Origin: Zhongshania aliphaticivorans
GTDB taxonomy: Bacteria > Pseudomonadota > Gammaproteobacteria > Pseudomonadales > Spongiibacteraceae
NCBI RefSeq assembly: GCF_902705875.1
Contig: NZ_CACSIK010000004.1
Location: 1 to 64,000 of the forward strand
Direction of reading: 5' to 3'
DNA: 64,000 bases
The translations under genes and the position numbers were made by a program. Below, piece after piece: positions 53,833-63,420 of the stretch. The notes below the pieces were generated by a model. It was not told the origin of the DNA. It did no database searches and saw only the letters and a program-made list of their open reading frames with translations. How positions within the stretch are numbered: the first letter of the stretch is position 1; every line of letters begins with the position of its first letter.

Positions 53833-55272
53833 TTACGATTTTGCGGCTTTGTTTGTTTTACTGCCGTTAAGTGTGACTGGCTCGGGAAGCTGTAACCATT
53901 TATTAAGGGCAATGATATCGGCGGGACTTAGGGTGCCGGCATTCAATTTTAACTTCAGCACGTCGATAACGTAGTCATAGCGAGCGTTGGTATAGTCACG
54001 CGTTGCCGCGTAAAAGCTGCGTTGAGCATTTAACACATCAACAATATTTCGGGTACCAACGTCATAGCCTGCTTCTGTGGCGTCTAATGCGCTGCGCGTA
54101 GAAATAATATTCTGGTGCCGCGCATTGACGGTTTGGACATCGGTGTAGACGGCGATGTGTTGGGCGCGGGTATTGGTAATTACCTGGCGCTGGGTGGTTT
54201 GGGCATTGTAGTTGGCGGCGTTGTACTGCTCGTAAGCTTGCCGACGGCTGGCACTGGTTCCGCCTCCTGAGAACAGCGGCATAGTTAAGGTGATTCGCAG
54301 GGCGTCAGTTTCTGAGTAGCTGTCAGGTGGAAGCGCAAATGTGCTAGACGGATTATAGATAGTCGTACCATCTAGGTCGTTTTTGGTGTAGCTGAAGCTA
54401 CCGGCAATTTTGGGTAGATGCTCCATTTTTTTAGCTTGCGCTGTTTGGTAAGCTGAGCTGGCACCGGCATTGGAGACTTGTAGTAATTTGTTGTTTTCCA
54501 AAGCAAAGTCTACCCATTCAGCACGGCTGCTAGGCTCAGGCATCGTAATGGGGAAGTCTTTTTTCAGCGACCACAAGTTGTTGTGTTCTTGGCCCGTTAA
54601 ACTGCTCAGGTTTTCTCTTGCAATGGCCAATGTGCCTTCAAAGCTATATCTCTGTGCCACTGTGCTATCGAAGACTGCGCGAGCTTCATGGACATCGGTA
54701 ATGGCAATGAGGCCAACATCAAAACGTTGTTGGGTTTGTTCAAGCTGGCGCTTGGCAGCTCGCTCTTCGGCCTTAGAGGCGTCAAGGTTCTCACGGCCTC
54801 GAAGCACATTAAAATAGGCTTCGGCGGTACGAACGATTAATTGCTGTTGTTCATAGGCCAATTGGGCTTCGGCTTGTTCTGAGACTTTTTTACCTGCTTT
54901 AAAGCTGAACCATGCGGGTAAATCAAAGAGCGCTTGATTTAGTGAGACTGAGTAGTTTTCTGTTTCGCTGTCGGTAGATGCATGCTGGTCAATTACACTC
55001 GTTTGACCAAGGTTGTTAGAGGTGATGCTCTTACTTTGCGATTCAGTTTCAGAGTCTTGATAGTAAGCTTGTGCGGTAATCTGAGGAAGCAGGGCGGCAC
55101 GGCTTAATTTTTCAGTTTCAATATTGGCGCGGTAGGTAGCTTCAGCCGCTTTTAGCTCAGGATCGTTGTTAACTGCTAGCTGATAAACATCAAATAATGT
55201 TTCAGCGTGGATAATCTGGCTGCTCAATAGTGCAGCAATGGAGATACTAAGAAGATGACGTTTGGCAATCAT
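53833..55272 (-). CDS. tolC: TolC-family outer-membrane efflux protein
   Basis: A 479-aa outer-membrane channel for multidrug efflux and type I secretion. The signal peptide is KRHLLSISIAALLSSQIIHA; ETLFDVYQLAVNNDPELKAAEATYRA and the second repeat (FALENNKLLQVSNAGASSAYQTAQ) mark the two halves of the TolC fold. It begins at ATG 55272 after the in-frame leader is trimmed. The neighbour waaA is unusual for it, but tolC beside DUF1249-cpdA-yqiA-parE is the standard layout. Confidence 0.88.
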   Translation of the reverse strand: MIAKRHLLSISIAALLSSQIIHAETLFDVYQLAVNNDPELKAAEATYRANIETEKLSRAALLPQITAQAYYQDSETESQSKSITSNNLGQTSVIDQHASTDSETENYSVSLNQALFDLPAWFSFKAGKKVSEQAEAQLAYEQQQLIVRTAEAYFNVLRGRENLDASKAEERAAKRQLEQTQQRFDVGLIAITDVHEARAVFDSTVAQRYSFEGTLAIARENLSSLTGQEHNNLWSLKKDFPITMPEPSSRAEWVDFALENNKLLQVSNAGASSAYQTAQAKKMEHLPKIAGSFSYTKNDLDGTTIYNPSSTFALPPDSYSETDALRITLTMPLFSGGGTSASRRQAYEQYNAANYNAQTTQRQVITNTRAQHIAVYTDVQTVNARHQNIISTRSALDATEAGYDVGTRNIVDVLNAQRSFYAATRDYTNARYDYVIDVLKLKLNAGTLSPADIIALNKWLQLPEPVTLNGSKTNKAAKS

Positions 55273-55393
55273 AGAGGTAACCTGTCTCCAAAGAGGGAAG
55301 GTGGAAAAGCTCTTAAGTGTACCAAACAAACACACATTGAGAATGAATATTAACTAAAGTTATGGAATGTATCGGCATTTCAATGGGAGCCTC

Positions 55394-55837
55394 GTGGATA
55401 AGCACCATTACCGTATAGACCTTAATGGTCATTTGGCTGACTGTGAAATGAACTATCGTCGTCTGCAAAAATTGTTGCCTCGTGATATACCAGAGGGTGG
55501 CTGTTTGCGTTTCGCGGTAGCGGCTAATGCGGTGGAACTTCATGTTAAGGAGCGTGCACCCTATACCACAATGATTGAATTGCGATTAGCCAAGCCGCTG
55601 TTTGCTGAATTACCGACCCCAACATTGCAGGTTCGTATATACCATGATGCTAATTTGGCAGAGGTCATGGGCGCGCGTGGTTTGCGTCCGGTTAAGCCGC
55701 GTTATGAATATCCAAATGTGGCAATGTTTCACCGTGATGAAAAGGCACAGCAAAACCGTTACCTTGGTGAATGGCTAAGTTTGTGTCTTAGGCACGGCCG
55801 CTCATTAGAAAATCCCCTGAATATTCTTGAAATATGA
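55394..55837 (+). CDS. yqiB: DUF1249 family protein (YqiB-like)
   Basis: A 147-aa protein of the DUF1249 family: LADCEMNYRRLQKLLP, then LQVRIYHDANLAEVM and YEYPNVAMFHRDEKAQQNRYLGEWL, match YqiB. Its function is unknown; it is encoded before cpdA in many gammaproteobacteria. The GTG at 55394, after GGGAG, is preferred to an ATG at 55367, because family members start close to the conserved core. NudF, usually found just upstream, is missing. Confidence 0.86.
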   Translation: MDKHHYRIDLNGHLADCEMNYRRLQKLLPRDIPEGGCLRFAVAANAVELHVKERAPYTTMIELRLAKPLFAELPTPTLQVRIYHDANLAEVMGARGLRPVKPRYEYPNVAMFHRDEKAQQNRYLGEWLSLCLRHGRSLENPLNILEI

Positions 55838-55913
55838 CGTCGTTCGCGTAATTTCACTGGCGGATGATTAGGGCATCCCGTATAAAACAAGCAAGGAATA
55901 ATGGGGTTATCCG

Positions 55914-56720
55914 GTGACTTTGTCTGCTCAAAAAAATACAAGACCACTGACTGTGGTGCAAATCAGTGATTGCCATCTAGGCGCTCATCAAGGCGACAGC
56001 TTGCTTGGGATGGATACCGATCATAGTCTTGAGGCGGTGTTGGCCACCATCGCCAGCGAATGTCCGGTTATTGATCTGTTAATTGTGTCTGGCGATATCG
56101 CAGCGCATGGTGACGCGGCGTCTTATCAGCGTTTACTGGCGCGTCTTGATGGCGTGGCTTCGCAAATGGTGTGGTTGCCTGGCAATCACGACGATGCCGA
56201 TCTCATGCTTAGCGTTGCTGGCGAAAAGCTAATGCCGTCAGAATTAGAGCTGGGTGGCTGGCGCTTGGGTTTTTTAAATTCTGCGGTGAAAAATGAAGTG
56301 GGTGGCTTGCTGGCGGCCGATCAACTTGAGGTGCTCAAGGGCATTGTGGCGTGCGAGCAACCAAGTTTAGTATTTTTGCATCATCATTTGCGGGCTCTTG
56401 GGTGTGCGTGGCTGGATGAGCAGCGAGTTGCCAATGCTGACGATGTGTTTGCTATTGCTGATGCAGGTCCGCAGCTGAAGGCCTTTGTTTCTGGGCATGT
56501 TCATCAACACTCTGAAATGGTATTTCAAAATAAAGGCTTGTTAACAACGCCGTCTACGTGCATTCAATTCGCTCCAGATAGTGATTCTTTTGCGCTTGAT
56601 GACAGTAATCCCGGCTATCGAATATTTTGGTTGGCGGAAAATGGTCAATTTCAAACAAGAGTGTCGAGGGTAAAAGGTGTAACATTCACGGTCGACAATC
56701 TGGCAAGTGGTTACGAATGA
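55914..56720 (+). CDS. cpdA: 3',5'-cyclic AMP phosphodiesterase CpdA
   Basis: A 268-aa metallophosphoesterase that hydrolyses cAMP. Metal motifs are visible: QISDCHLG near residues 17-24, SGDIAAHGD, LPGNHDDAD near residue 88, FLHHH and SGHVHQ near residue 197. The start is GTG at 55914, with GGGG seven bases upstream. It overlaps yqiA by four bases (ATGA). Position in yqiB-cpdA-yqiA-parE is conserved. Confidence 0.93.
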   Translation: MTLSAQKNTRPLTVVQISDCHLGAHQGDSLLGMDTDHSLEAVLATIASECPVIDLLIVSGDIAAHGDAASYQRLLARLDGVASQMVWLPGNHDDADLMLSVAGEKLMPSELELGGWRLGFLNSAVKNEVGGLLAADQLEVLKGIVACEQPSLVFLHHHLRALGCAWLDEQRVANADDVFAIADAGPQLKAFVSGHVHQHSEMVFQNKGLLTTPSTCIQFAPDSDSFALDDSNPGYRIFWLAENGQFQTRVSRVKGVTFTVDNLASGYE

Positions 56721-57310
56721 CAGCAGGGCTTATATATATTCACGGGTTTATCTCATCGCCTCAGTCTGTAAAAGCACAGCAGTTGGGGCAATATATTGCA
56801 GAGCAGTATCCTAGTATTCACTATATGGTGCCGTCCTTGTCGAATACGCCGGCAGCTGCGTTTCAGCAATTAGATCAATTAGTACAAGATTTTTTGCAGA
56901 ATAATACCGGCCCCTTAGGGTTAGTTGGCAGCTCTATGGGGGGCTTTTTTGCCACGGCGTTGGCTGAGCGATATCGTCTCCCTGCGGTACTCATCAATCC
57001 AGCAGTGCAACCTCATACATTTGGTGAGCATTTTATTGGTGATCATCACAATCCGTATACGGGGGTGGATTTTAGTTTGGGGCTGCAAGATATTGCCGAC
57101 CTAGAATCGCTACTGGTAAAACCCGATACTGGGCGTTATTGGCTGATGGTCCAAGAGCAGGATGAAACATTGGATTATCGCGATGCCGTAAAATTTTACA
57201 GTCGTAGCCAAATGACGGTGGAGCCCGGAGGTGATCATAGCTTCCAGCATTTTGAACGCCACTTGGCGGCTATAGTCACTTTTTTGCAGTTACATCCTAC
57301 GGCTGGGTAG
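56717..57310 (+). CDS. yqiA: Esterase YqiA
   Basis: A 197-aa alpha/beta hydrolase that hydrolyses acyl-CoA or small esters. IYIHGFISSPQSVKAQ at the N-terminus, then the nucleophile elbow GSSMGG near residue 76 and GGDHSFQHFE with the catalytic His near the end. The ATG at 56717 overlaps cpdA's stop codon. The order cpdA-yqiA-parE is standard. Confidence 0.93.
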   Translation: MTAGLIYIHGFISSPQSVKAQQLGQYIAEQYPSIHYMVPSLSNTPAAAFQQLDQLVQDFLQNNTGPLGLVGSSMGGFFATALAERYRLPAVLINPAVQPHTFGEHFIGDHHNPYTGVDFSLGLQDIADLESLLVKPDTGRYWLMVQEQDETLDYRDAVKFYSRSQMTVEPGGDHSFQHFERHLAAIVTFLQLHPTAG

Positions 57311-57407
57311 TTTGGTCAACAACACATATTATTGTTTCCATTCTTTGCTAAGCGTGGAAACGTAGATTAATTCGTCGATGCGGCAAAGCCGCTAACAATG
57401 GTTTTAG

Positions 57408-59297
57408 ATGTCACAATATAATTCACAATCTATAGAAGTCCTGACCGGTTTAGAGCCGGTGCGCAAGCGTCCTGGTATGTATACCGATACCACTAGGCCT
57501 AATCATTTAGCTCAGGAAGTGATCGATAATAGTGTTGATGAAGCGCTGGCAGGTCACGCGAGCGAAATCGTTGTAACCTTGTTTGCCGATGGTTCGCTGG
57601 CCTGTTCTGATAATGGTCGCGGTATGCCGGTGGATATTCATCCTGAGCAAGGGCTGCCCGGCGTCGAAGTTATTTTGTCGACACTGCATGCCGGCGGTAA
57701 ATTCTCTAATGATAACTACCAGTTTTCAGGTGGTTTGCATGGCGTTGGGGTGTCGGTAGTAAATGCGCTATCTAGCTCATTGGAAATTATCATTAAGCGA
57801 GACGGACAGGTTCATCAGATGTTTTTTGCTGATGGCGAGAAAAGCACTGAACTTGCAGTCATTGATAGTTGCGGCAAGCGTAATACCGGTACCTTTATAC
57901 GGTTTACACCAAACCCTAAGTACTTTGATACGGCGAAATTCTCCGTTCGGCGTTTAAAACATGTATTGCGCGCCAAGGCGGTATTGTGCCCAGGATTGCG
58001 AGTAAGTTTTGTTGATGAAACGGGCACAGAAAGTGAAGAGTGGTATTACGAAGATGGCTTACGTGATTATTTAGCTACCCATACTCGTGAATACGACACC
58101 CTACCGGCAGAGCCCTTTATCGGCCATTTTAGTGGTCGTACTGAGGCCGTTGATTGGGCTGTGCAATGGTTGCCAGAAGGTGGTGAACCACTTGCTGAAT
58201 CCTATGTGAATTTAATTCCTACCGCGCAAGGTGGTACCCACGTAAACGGTTTACGCAGCGGTTTGTTGGATGCAATGCGAGAATTTTGTGAATTTCGTAG
58301 CTTGATACCCCGTGGTGTAAAATTGGCGCCAGACGATATTTGGGATCGCTGCAGCTATGTATTGTCATCCAAATTGGCAGACCCGCAATTTTCAGGGCAA
58401 ACTAAAGAGCGTCTCAGCTCTCGTGAAGCCTCAGCCTTTGTCGCCGGTGTTGCCAAAGATGCCTTTAGTCTTTGGTTAAATCAGCACACCGAAGATGCCG
58501 AAAAGCTGGCTGAGCTATGTATTAATAATGCTCAAACTCGGTTGCGTAAAGCTAAGAAAGTAGTGCGTAAAAAAGTATCAGCAGGGCCAGCATTGCCGGG
58601 AAAATTGGCGGATTGCTCAGGTGTCGATACCGAGCGAGCAGAATTGTTCTTAGTGGAAGGTGACTCGGCCGGCGGCTCTGCAAAACAAGCCCGCGACCGA
58701 CAGTTTCAAGCTATCTTGCCACTGCGCGGTAAAATTCTGAATACTTGGGAAGTGGATGGCCAACAAATTTTGGCCTCGCAAGAGGTGCATGATATCTCTG
58801 TGGCAATGGGAATCGATCCAGAGTCCGATGATTTAAGTGGTCTGCGCTACGGCAAAATTTGTGTGCTAGCTGATGCAGACTCCGATGGTCTGCATATTGC
58901 CACTTTATTATGTGCGTTGTTTTTGCGTCATTTCCGCCCCCTAGTCGAGCAGGGTCACGTCTATATTGCCATGCCGCCACTATACCGTATAGATATTGGT
59001 AAAGACGTGCATTACGCCTTAGACAATGGTGAAAAACAGGGAATTCTTGATCGCTTAGAAGCCGAGAATAAACGCGGCAAAATATCGGTCACGCGCTTTA
59101 AGGGCTTGGGTGAAATGAATCCGCTGCAGCTGCGTGAAACGGTTATGGATCCTAATACACGGCGTTTGGTGCGTCTGGCCATAGAAGACGGTGATGAAAC
59201 CGATGGTTTGATGGATATGCTCTTGTCAAAAAAACGCGCTTCAGATCGCAAAACATGGCTAGAGGCTAGTGGCGATGAGGCGGAAGTCTTATTATGA
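57408..59297 (+). CDS. parE: DNA topoisomerase IV subunit B ParE
   Basis: A 629-aa type II topoisomerase ATPase subunit. The GHKL ATPase motifs are EVIDNSVDEALAG, DNGRGMPVDIHP and GGLHGVGVSVVNALS; the Toprim segment has EGDSAGGSAKQARDRQFQA and DADSDGLHI. It decatenates sister chromosomes with ParC, which is not in the window. The length is typical of ParE and shorter than GyrB. The next gene encodes an unknown membrane protein. Confidence 0.95.
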   Translation: MSQYNSQSIEVLTGLEPVRKRPGMYTDTTRPNHLAQEVIDNSVDEALAGHASEIVVTLFADGSLACSDNGRGMPVDIHPEQGLPGVEVILSTLHAGGKFSNDNYQFSGGLHGVGVSVVNALSSSLEIIIKRDGQVHQMFFADGEKSTELAVIDSCGKRNTGTFIRFTPNPKYFDTAKFSVRRLKHVLRAKAVLCPGLRVSFVDETGTESEEWYYEDGLRDYLATHTREYDTLPAEPFIGHFSGRTEAVDWAVQWLPEGGEPLAESYVNLIPTAQGGTHVNGLRSGLLDAMREFCEFRSLIPRGVKLAPDDIWDRCSYVLSSKLADPQFSGQTKERLSSREASAFVAGVAKDAFSLWLNQHTEDAEKLAELCINNAQTRLRKAKKVVRKKVSAGPALPGKLADCSGVDTERAELFLVEGDSAGGSAKQARDRQFQAILPLRGKILNTWEVDGQQILASQEVHDISVAMGIDPESDDLSGLRYGKICVLADADSDGLHIATLLCALFLRHFRPLVEQGHVYIAMPPLYRIDIGKDVHYALDNGEKQGILDRLEAENKRGKISVTRFKGLGEMNPLQLRETVMDPNTRRLVRLAIEDGDETDGLMDMLLSKKRASDRKTWLEASGDEAEVLL

Positions 59298-59438
59298 TTG
59301 TAGCGTTAATTTTTGGTCTGTAAATTGCCAGATATCTTCAATTTGGCAATCATCGTTCTTAATACAGGGAAGTACAGTAAACCATATTGCTAATATTGAG
59401 GCAGGGGTTTGCCGTTGTGATTTACAAGGAGATTGGCA

Positions 59439-61313
59439 GTGGCTTTTGATTATGGCTCGATTGATCTAGGTCTAAAAAACCCCTTTAAATTGGAAGGCGC
59501 TGTGATTTTTGGGCGCAGTCTTTTACAAACCTTCATGGGCTTGTTTTTGCTGATTTCCGCCGCTGGCTTGGTTAATGACGATGCAATTGCTGGCTGGATA
59601 TTGATGGTGTTTGGTGTTGGTGTTTTGGGTTGGGGTGTTGCGGGAATGGCGCGCGGCATTTATGCGGTACTGCGGTATTTTGTTGGTCGTAATCACCCTA
59701 GTTCGTTAGCTGTTAATCGGAGTAAATCAGAAGCTAGTACCGCTGCTGAAGAAGCGGCATTTGTGAATTACACCAGCGATGAGCTGGAAGAAATGCTTGT
59801 TGGTCGTAAAAATGGCACTTTTGTAGAGCCTAGGGGCTTTCTTGCTCGCAGCATTCATAGCATCTTGCCCAATCTTTTATTTATGCCCTACCCCATTCGA
59901 AATATGGCGCAGAATTTATTTGCCGCTTGGGTGAGTACTGTGATTTCTTTGCTGGCTTATGCGCTGGTTGCTTTTGTCACCTTGGCGGGGTTTGCGGGTG
60001 ATGCTGGGCGACTTATTTTCCCCGTGTATTCTGCTTTGTTAATGTTTTTTGTTGTATACACCTGGTGGCAGGTTGGCCGACCCATTGTGCGCCGTGCAGA
60101 ACGTAATATTGAGGCTCAAGGTGGTGGCGAGCTGGTAAAAGTGATTAGCTTATCCTTGATAGCACCAGTTATTTTTGGTGTTGCGATGTCGTGGCTAATT
60201 TCTTTGTTGGGTGTATCTAGTGCTGAAATTGATAGCTGGTTATCGGTAATACCTAGCTTACATGCTGTCTACTATTTAATAGCGGTACTGTTACTGGCTT
60301 TTGGTGTTAGCGCTTTGATCTTGTTGATGCTTCAAAAGCGACTTGATTTAGCTAACCCCGTAGTTGAAGTGTCGGAGCTACGTGAAAATTGGCAGGAATC
60401 TGTTCATCCTAATGAGATATTTATAAACCTCGATAATTTAGTCATGGCAAATCGTCGTTATAAGGAAGTGCCCAATCGTGTCTATCGAGAGCTGGATCCG
60501 GAATTGCGAGAGCACATAGATGGCAAAGGTGGCTTTAAGGGAGAAATGATCCAAGAAGTTCAGCCTAAGGTGAAGCCAATGGATTTGGGTCCGTTATTTG
60601 AGCAGCTACGTTTTGTGTCGCTTATTAGTGGTAATGCCTTGTTTGTTATTGCCACAATACTGACTTTGTTTTTAGCTTATCAATTGGTTGATATTTATGT
60701 CTTTGCTAAAGAGTTTGGTTTTACCGCGGCGCCGACGTCAACGGAAACTATTGCCTTATTAGATTTAGCCATGACTGGCATACATTTTTTGTTGGTGGGT
60801 ATTGTGGTGAGGTCATTTGCACGTTTACTCACGAATAATGCGCATGTGTTTTTTGCTGAAATTCAGTTTGAATCTTTGCTGGTCTATTTTAAATGTGAAG
60901 GTACGTTTACTGAATCGAAAATATCAACAGGCACAGGGATTCACGACAGCACTCGATCAGAAAATACCTTGGTGCGTAGCAGCATTACACCTTGGGTCAT
61001 TGTGTCGAAAATAGTATCCACGACGTTTGCCGCCACGGGCATGAAAAATTTAGAGCATCCTCGATATGTATTAGAAATGTACAAGGATGAGGATCAACTT
61101 CAAGATATTAAGCGCGATGTGGTGTCTTTTCTCAAAGACCGAGAGTCAATTGCTGCTATTACTAGTCAGCGGGATTTAGGTAATGCCTCTCAAATTTATC
61201 AGTTGAATCAACAAACTCGAGCTGCGCCGCCTGTGCATGGCGTTGAGAGTGATAGCGATGCAGCTGGCTATCTGAGAAAAGAAGATACGCTACAGAGTCC
61301 TGATAAGGATTGA
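59439..61313 (+). CDS. Large uncharacterised membrane protein
   Basis: A 624-aa protein with several groups of membrane segments (about residues 26-75, 165-220, 240-320 and 400-470) and a soluble C-terminal domain. NPFKLEG near the N-terminus and RYFVGRNHPSSLAVN after the first two helices look like family marks. The start is GTG at 59439, after AAGGAG seven bases upstream. No catalytic motif or known family was recognised. It follows parE but with a gap of about 140 bases that has a small hairpin (59324-59350). Confidence 0.75.
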   Translation: MAFDYGSIDLGLKNPFKLEGAVIFGRSLLQTFMGLFLLISAAGLVNDDAIAGWILMVFGVGVLGWGVAGMARGIYAVLRYFVGRNHPSSLAVNRSKSEASTAAEEAAFVNYTSDELEEMLVGRKNGTFVEPRGFLARSIHSILPNLLFMPYPIRNMAQNLFAAWVSTVISLLAYALVAFVTLAGFAGDAGRLIFPVYSALLMFFVVYTWWQVGRPIVRRAERNIEAQGGGELVKVISLSLIAPVIFGVAMSWLISLLGVSSAEIDSWLSVIPSLHAVYYLIAVLLLAFGVSALILLMLQKRLDLANPVVEVSELRENWQESVHPNEIFINLDNLVMANRRYKEVPNRVYRELDPELREHIDGKGGFKGEMIQEVQPKVKPMDLGPLFEQLRFVSLISGNALFVIATILTLFLAYQLVDIYVFAKEFGFTAAPTSTETIALLDLAMTGIHFLLVGIVVRSFARLLTNNAHVFFAEIQFESLLVYFKCEGTFTESKISTGTGIHDSTRSENTLVRSSITPWVIVSKIVSTTFAATGMKNLEHPRYVLEMYKDEDQLQDIKRDVVSFLKDRESIAAITSQRDLGNASQIYQLNQQTRAAPPVHGVESDSDAAGYLRKEDTLQSPDKD

Positions 61314-61537
61314 TATGGCGGAGGCAGCAATCATTTCTGTCTTGTGGTGTGTTTACGGTATCTAAATACAAAATGTAGAATGTTAATTGGGCGAGGCAAG
61401 GTATCACCGTGGTATTACAAAGCTGTACATTGCTTTAGCTAAATAGTGCTTAAGTAGATTGTGCCTTCGGGTACTGGTATTTCACAGCTAGGTGTAACAC
61501 AGTTAGTGGAACTATAAATTCATAAGGAAAATAAAAC

Positions 61538-61918
61538 ATGTTTAGTCATATTATGGTCGGTGCAAATGATATTCAGGAATCAAAGAAATTCTATGATGCG
61601 ATTTTAGGTGCATTGGGCTGTGAGCCGGGTGTTATTGATGAAAAAGGGCGTTGTTTCTATTTCACCGCCACAGGTATTTTTGCAATTACCAAGCCGATTG
61701 ATGGCAATCCTGCAAGTAATGGCAATGGCAGTACGGTGGGGTTTGCGGCAAAAGATCCTGCAGAGGCCGATGCCTGGCATGCGGCAGGTTTAGCTAACGG
61801 CGGCGTAAGCTGTGAGGATGCACCGGGTATTCGTGAGAGTGGTCTTGGTAAATTGTATCTCGCGTATTTACGGGACCCGTCTGGCAATAAAGTTTGTGCT
61901 TTACACCGAGTTGAGTAG
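61538..61918 (+). CDS. VOC / glyoxalase-fold protein
   Basis: A 126-aa protein of the vicinal oxygen chelate fold. FSHIMVGANDIQESKKFYDAIL and the C-terminal YLRDPSGNKVCALH are the paired halves of the barrel, with metal-type His/Glu positions (FSHI, KVCALH). Short single-domain members bind metals or small ligands; the function here is unknown. AAGGAAAA precedes the ATG. A bidirectional terminator follows. Confidence 0.86.
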   Translation: MFSHIMVGANDIQESKKFYDAILGALGCEPGVIDEKGRCFYFTATGIFAITKPIDGNPASNGNGSTVGFAAKDPAEADAWHAAGLANGGVSCEDAPGIRESGLGKLYLAYLRDPSGNKVCALHRVE

Positions 61919-61933
61919 TATGAATTAATCACA

Positions 61934-61973
61934 AAAAAGGGCGAGGTGTTGTGATTCCACCCTCGCCCTTTTT
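61934..61973. terminator. Bidirectional terminator
   Basis: A 13-bp stem, AAAAAGGGCGAGG with CCTCGCCCTTTTT, and a loop of about 14 bases. On both strands a T-rich run follows, so it can end transcription in either direction. It lies just after the VOC gene. Confidence 0.86.
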
Positions 61974-62029
61974 ATTTTGTGCATCGCGGTTTTTGTATCT
62001 ATCACAATGTCATACAAGGATGGGTTGAT

Positions 62030-62668
62030 ATGAAAATAACTTTGTTTGGGGCTACTGGGGCAGTGGGTGGCGAATGCCTACGTCAATCCTTGGCGGCGGG
62101 ACATGAAGTGACCGTTCTGGTCAGATCAGCAGCAAAACTACCGGAAGAGTTCCGTAACCGTATTACCGTTGTTGAAGGGGATGCGTTGAACGCCGATGAT
62201 GTGTGGCGAGTTATTTTGGCTGATACAGAGGCAGTTTTGTTTGCTATTGGAGTAGATAAGCAGTCTTTGCCAAATCTTTGTACTGATGTGAGCCGGCATA
62301 TTCTTGACGCATTGAGAACGGAAGAGGGTGTGCGTTTCATTTGGTGCGGAGGTGGTAGTACCTTTGTTGATGAGGATCAGATTACCATTGGCGCTCGTTT
62401 TGTACGGAAGTTTGCAGAAGTATTTATGAGTCTGCGACATCAAGATAAAGAACGACAATATCAATTGTTAAAACAGTATCCAGATGTGGAGTGGTATGGT
62501 GTGCGGCCGCTGCAAATGCGAAAAACCTCGATGCGAGGGCAATATCGCATGGGTTTTGATCCTTTTAATAGCTTTTCGGTAATCAGTTTTGCCGACTGTG
62601 CACACGCCATGTTGAGTATGTTGGAAGGTACTCGTTGGCGGCATAAAGCCCCCATTATCCAGTATTGA
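62030..62668 (+). CDS. NAD(P)H-binding atypical SDR
   Basis: A 212-aa protein. The nucleotide motif GATGAVGGECLRQSL near residues 7-21 and VEGDALNADDVWRVI are typical of atypical SDRs (NmrA/YwnB-like). No catalytic Tyr-Lys pair is evident at the usual place. The ATG at 62030, with AAGGA upstream, is preferred over a longer form. Its substrate or role as a sensor is unknown. Confidence 0.82.
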   Translation: MKITLFGATGAVGGECLRQSLAAGHEVTVLVRSAAKLPEEFRNRITVVEGDALNADDVWRVILADTEAVLFAIGVDKQSLPNLCTDVSRHILDALRTEEGVRFIWCGGGSTFVDEDQITIGARFVRKFAEVFMSLRHQDKERQYQLLKQYPDVEWYGVRPLQMRKTSMRGQYRMGFDPFNSFSVISFADCAHAMLSMLEGTRWRHKAPIIQY

Positions 62669-62739
62669 TAGAAACGGCCTGTTATCCAGAGGCTATATTG
62701 GCTATTTTTAGTTGCTTAGCTGATATGCGGTCAAGGCTA

Positions 62740-62769
62740 TTGGAGTAATAGCGCGCATGCCGTTATAAT
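62740..62769 (+). promoter_or_regulatory. Promoter of the cytochrome c5 gene
   Basis: TTGGAG at 62740-62745 and TATAAT at 62764-62769 with an 18-bp spacer; a second TATAAT lies 16 bases downstream. About 60 bases before the GTG of the cytochrome gene. Confidence 0.55.
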
Positions 62770-62827
62770 GCGCGCCAGATTATAATGCGGGGCTGCTAGG
62801 TCTTGTAAGTAAATGAGGACGTTATCG

Positions 62828-63262
62828 GTGAATAGTGTAATGTTTAAAAGATTGGTTGCCGCCTTTGGTTTGGTGATGGTGTGTGTATCCGCTTGGGCGT
62901 TGACAGATAAGCAAATTGCCGAAGTAGAAAGTCGTATTCAGCCAGCAGGTAAAGTGTGCTTGCAAGGCGATAATACCTGTGGCGCTGCGGTTGCTTCAGC
63001 CGGCGGTGCCGCGAAGTCAGGCGAAGAAGTGTACAAAAGTAGCTGCCAAGGTTGTCACGCAACTGGCGCAGGTGGCGCGCCTAAGCTGGGAGATGTGGCA
63101 GATTGGGGCAAACGTGCTGAAAAAGGTGTTGATACCCTGCACAAGCACGCGATTGAAGGTTTCAGTGATATTGGCATGATGCCCGCTAAAGGTTTATGTA
63201 TGAGCTGTTCTGACGAAGAAGTTATGGCGGCGGTTGATTACATACTTGAGAATAGTAAGTAA
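62828..63262 (+). CDS. Cytochrome c5 family protein
   Basis: A 144-aa periplasmic c-type cytochrome. A signal peptide (residues 8-24) precedes a spacer; the haem site is C73-xx-C76-H77 (CQGCH) and the axial Met is in IGMMPAKG. CMSCSDEEVMAAVDYI at the end is a cytochrome c5 mark. The GTG at 62828 (GAGG upstream) is preferred to an ATG at 62813. It probably carries electrons to a terminal oxidase. A strong terminator follows. Confidence 0.9.
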   Translation: MNSVMFKRLVAAFGLVMVCVSAWALTDKQIAEVESRIQPAGKVCLQGDNTCGAAVASAGGAAKSGEEVYKSSCQGCHATGAGGAPKLGDVADWGKRAEKGVDTLHKHAIEGFSDIGMMPAKGLCMSCSDEEVMAAVDYILENSK

Positions 63263-63284
63263 TCAGCACATACCTTAGAAAAAG

Positions 63285-63307
63285 CCGCGCACTGCGCGGT
63301 TTTTTTT
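63285..63307 (+). terminator. Intrinsic terminator of the cytochrome c5 gene
   Basis: CCGCGC (63285-63290), loop ACT, GCGCGG (63294-63299), then eight T. Confidence 0.9.
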
Positions 63308-63420
63308 CGTCTGAGGTTTTCAAATCCGTTAATGCTCCACTTTTTACCGGTTTAAGTGCTTGGGCTGCGCTGGAAACACCGCTACTCTGAAATCTACAAA
63401 CTGTCAGTGGACGAGTTTTT

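Noticed and set aside
54470..54817. 115-aa plus-strand ORF inside tolC
   Set aside because: Antisense of a strongly supported TolC reading frame; composition fits a shadow.
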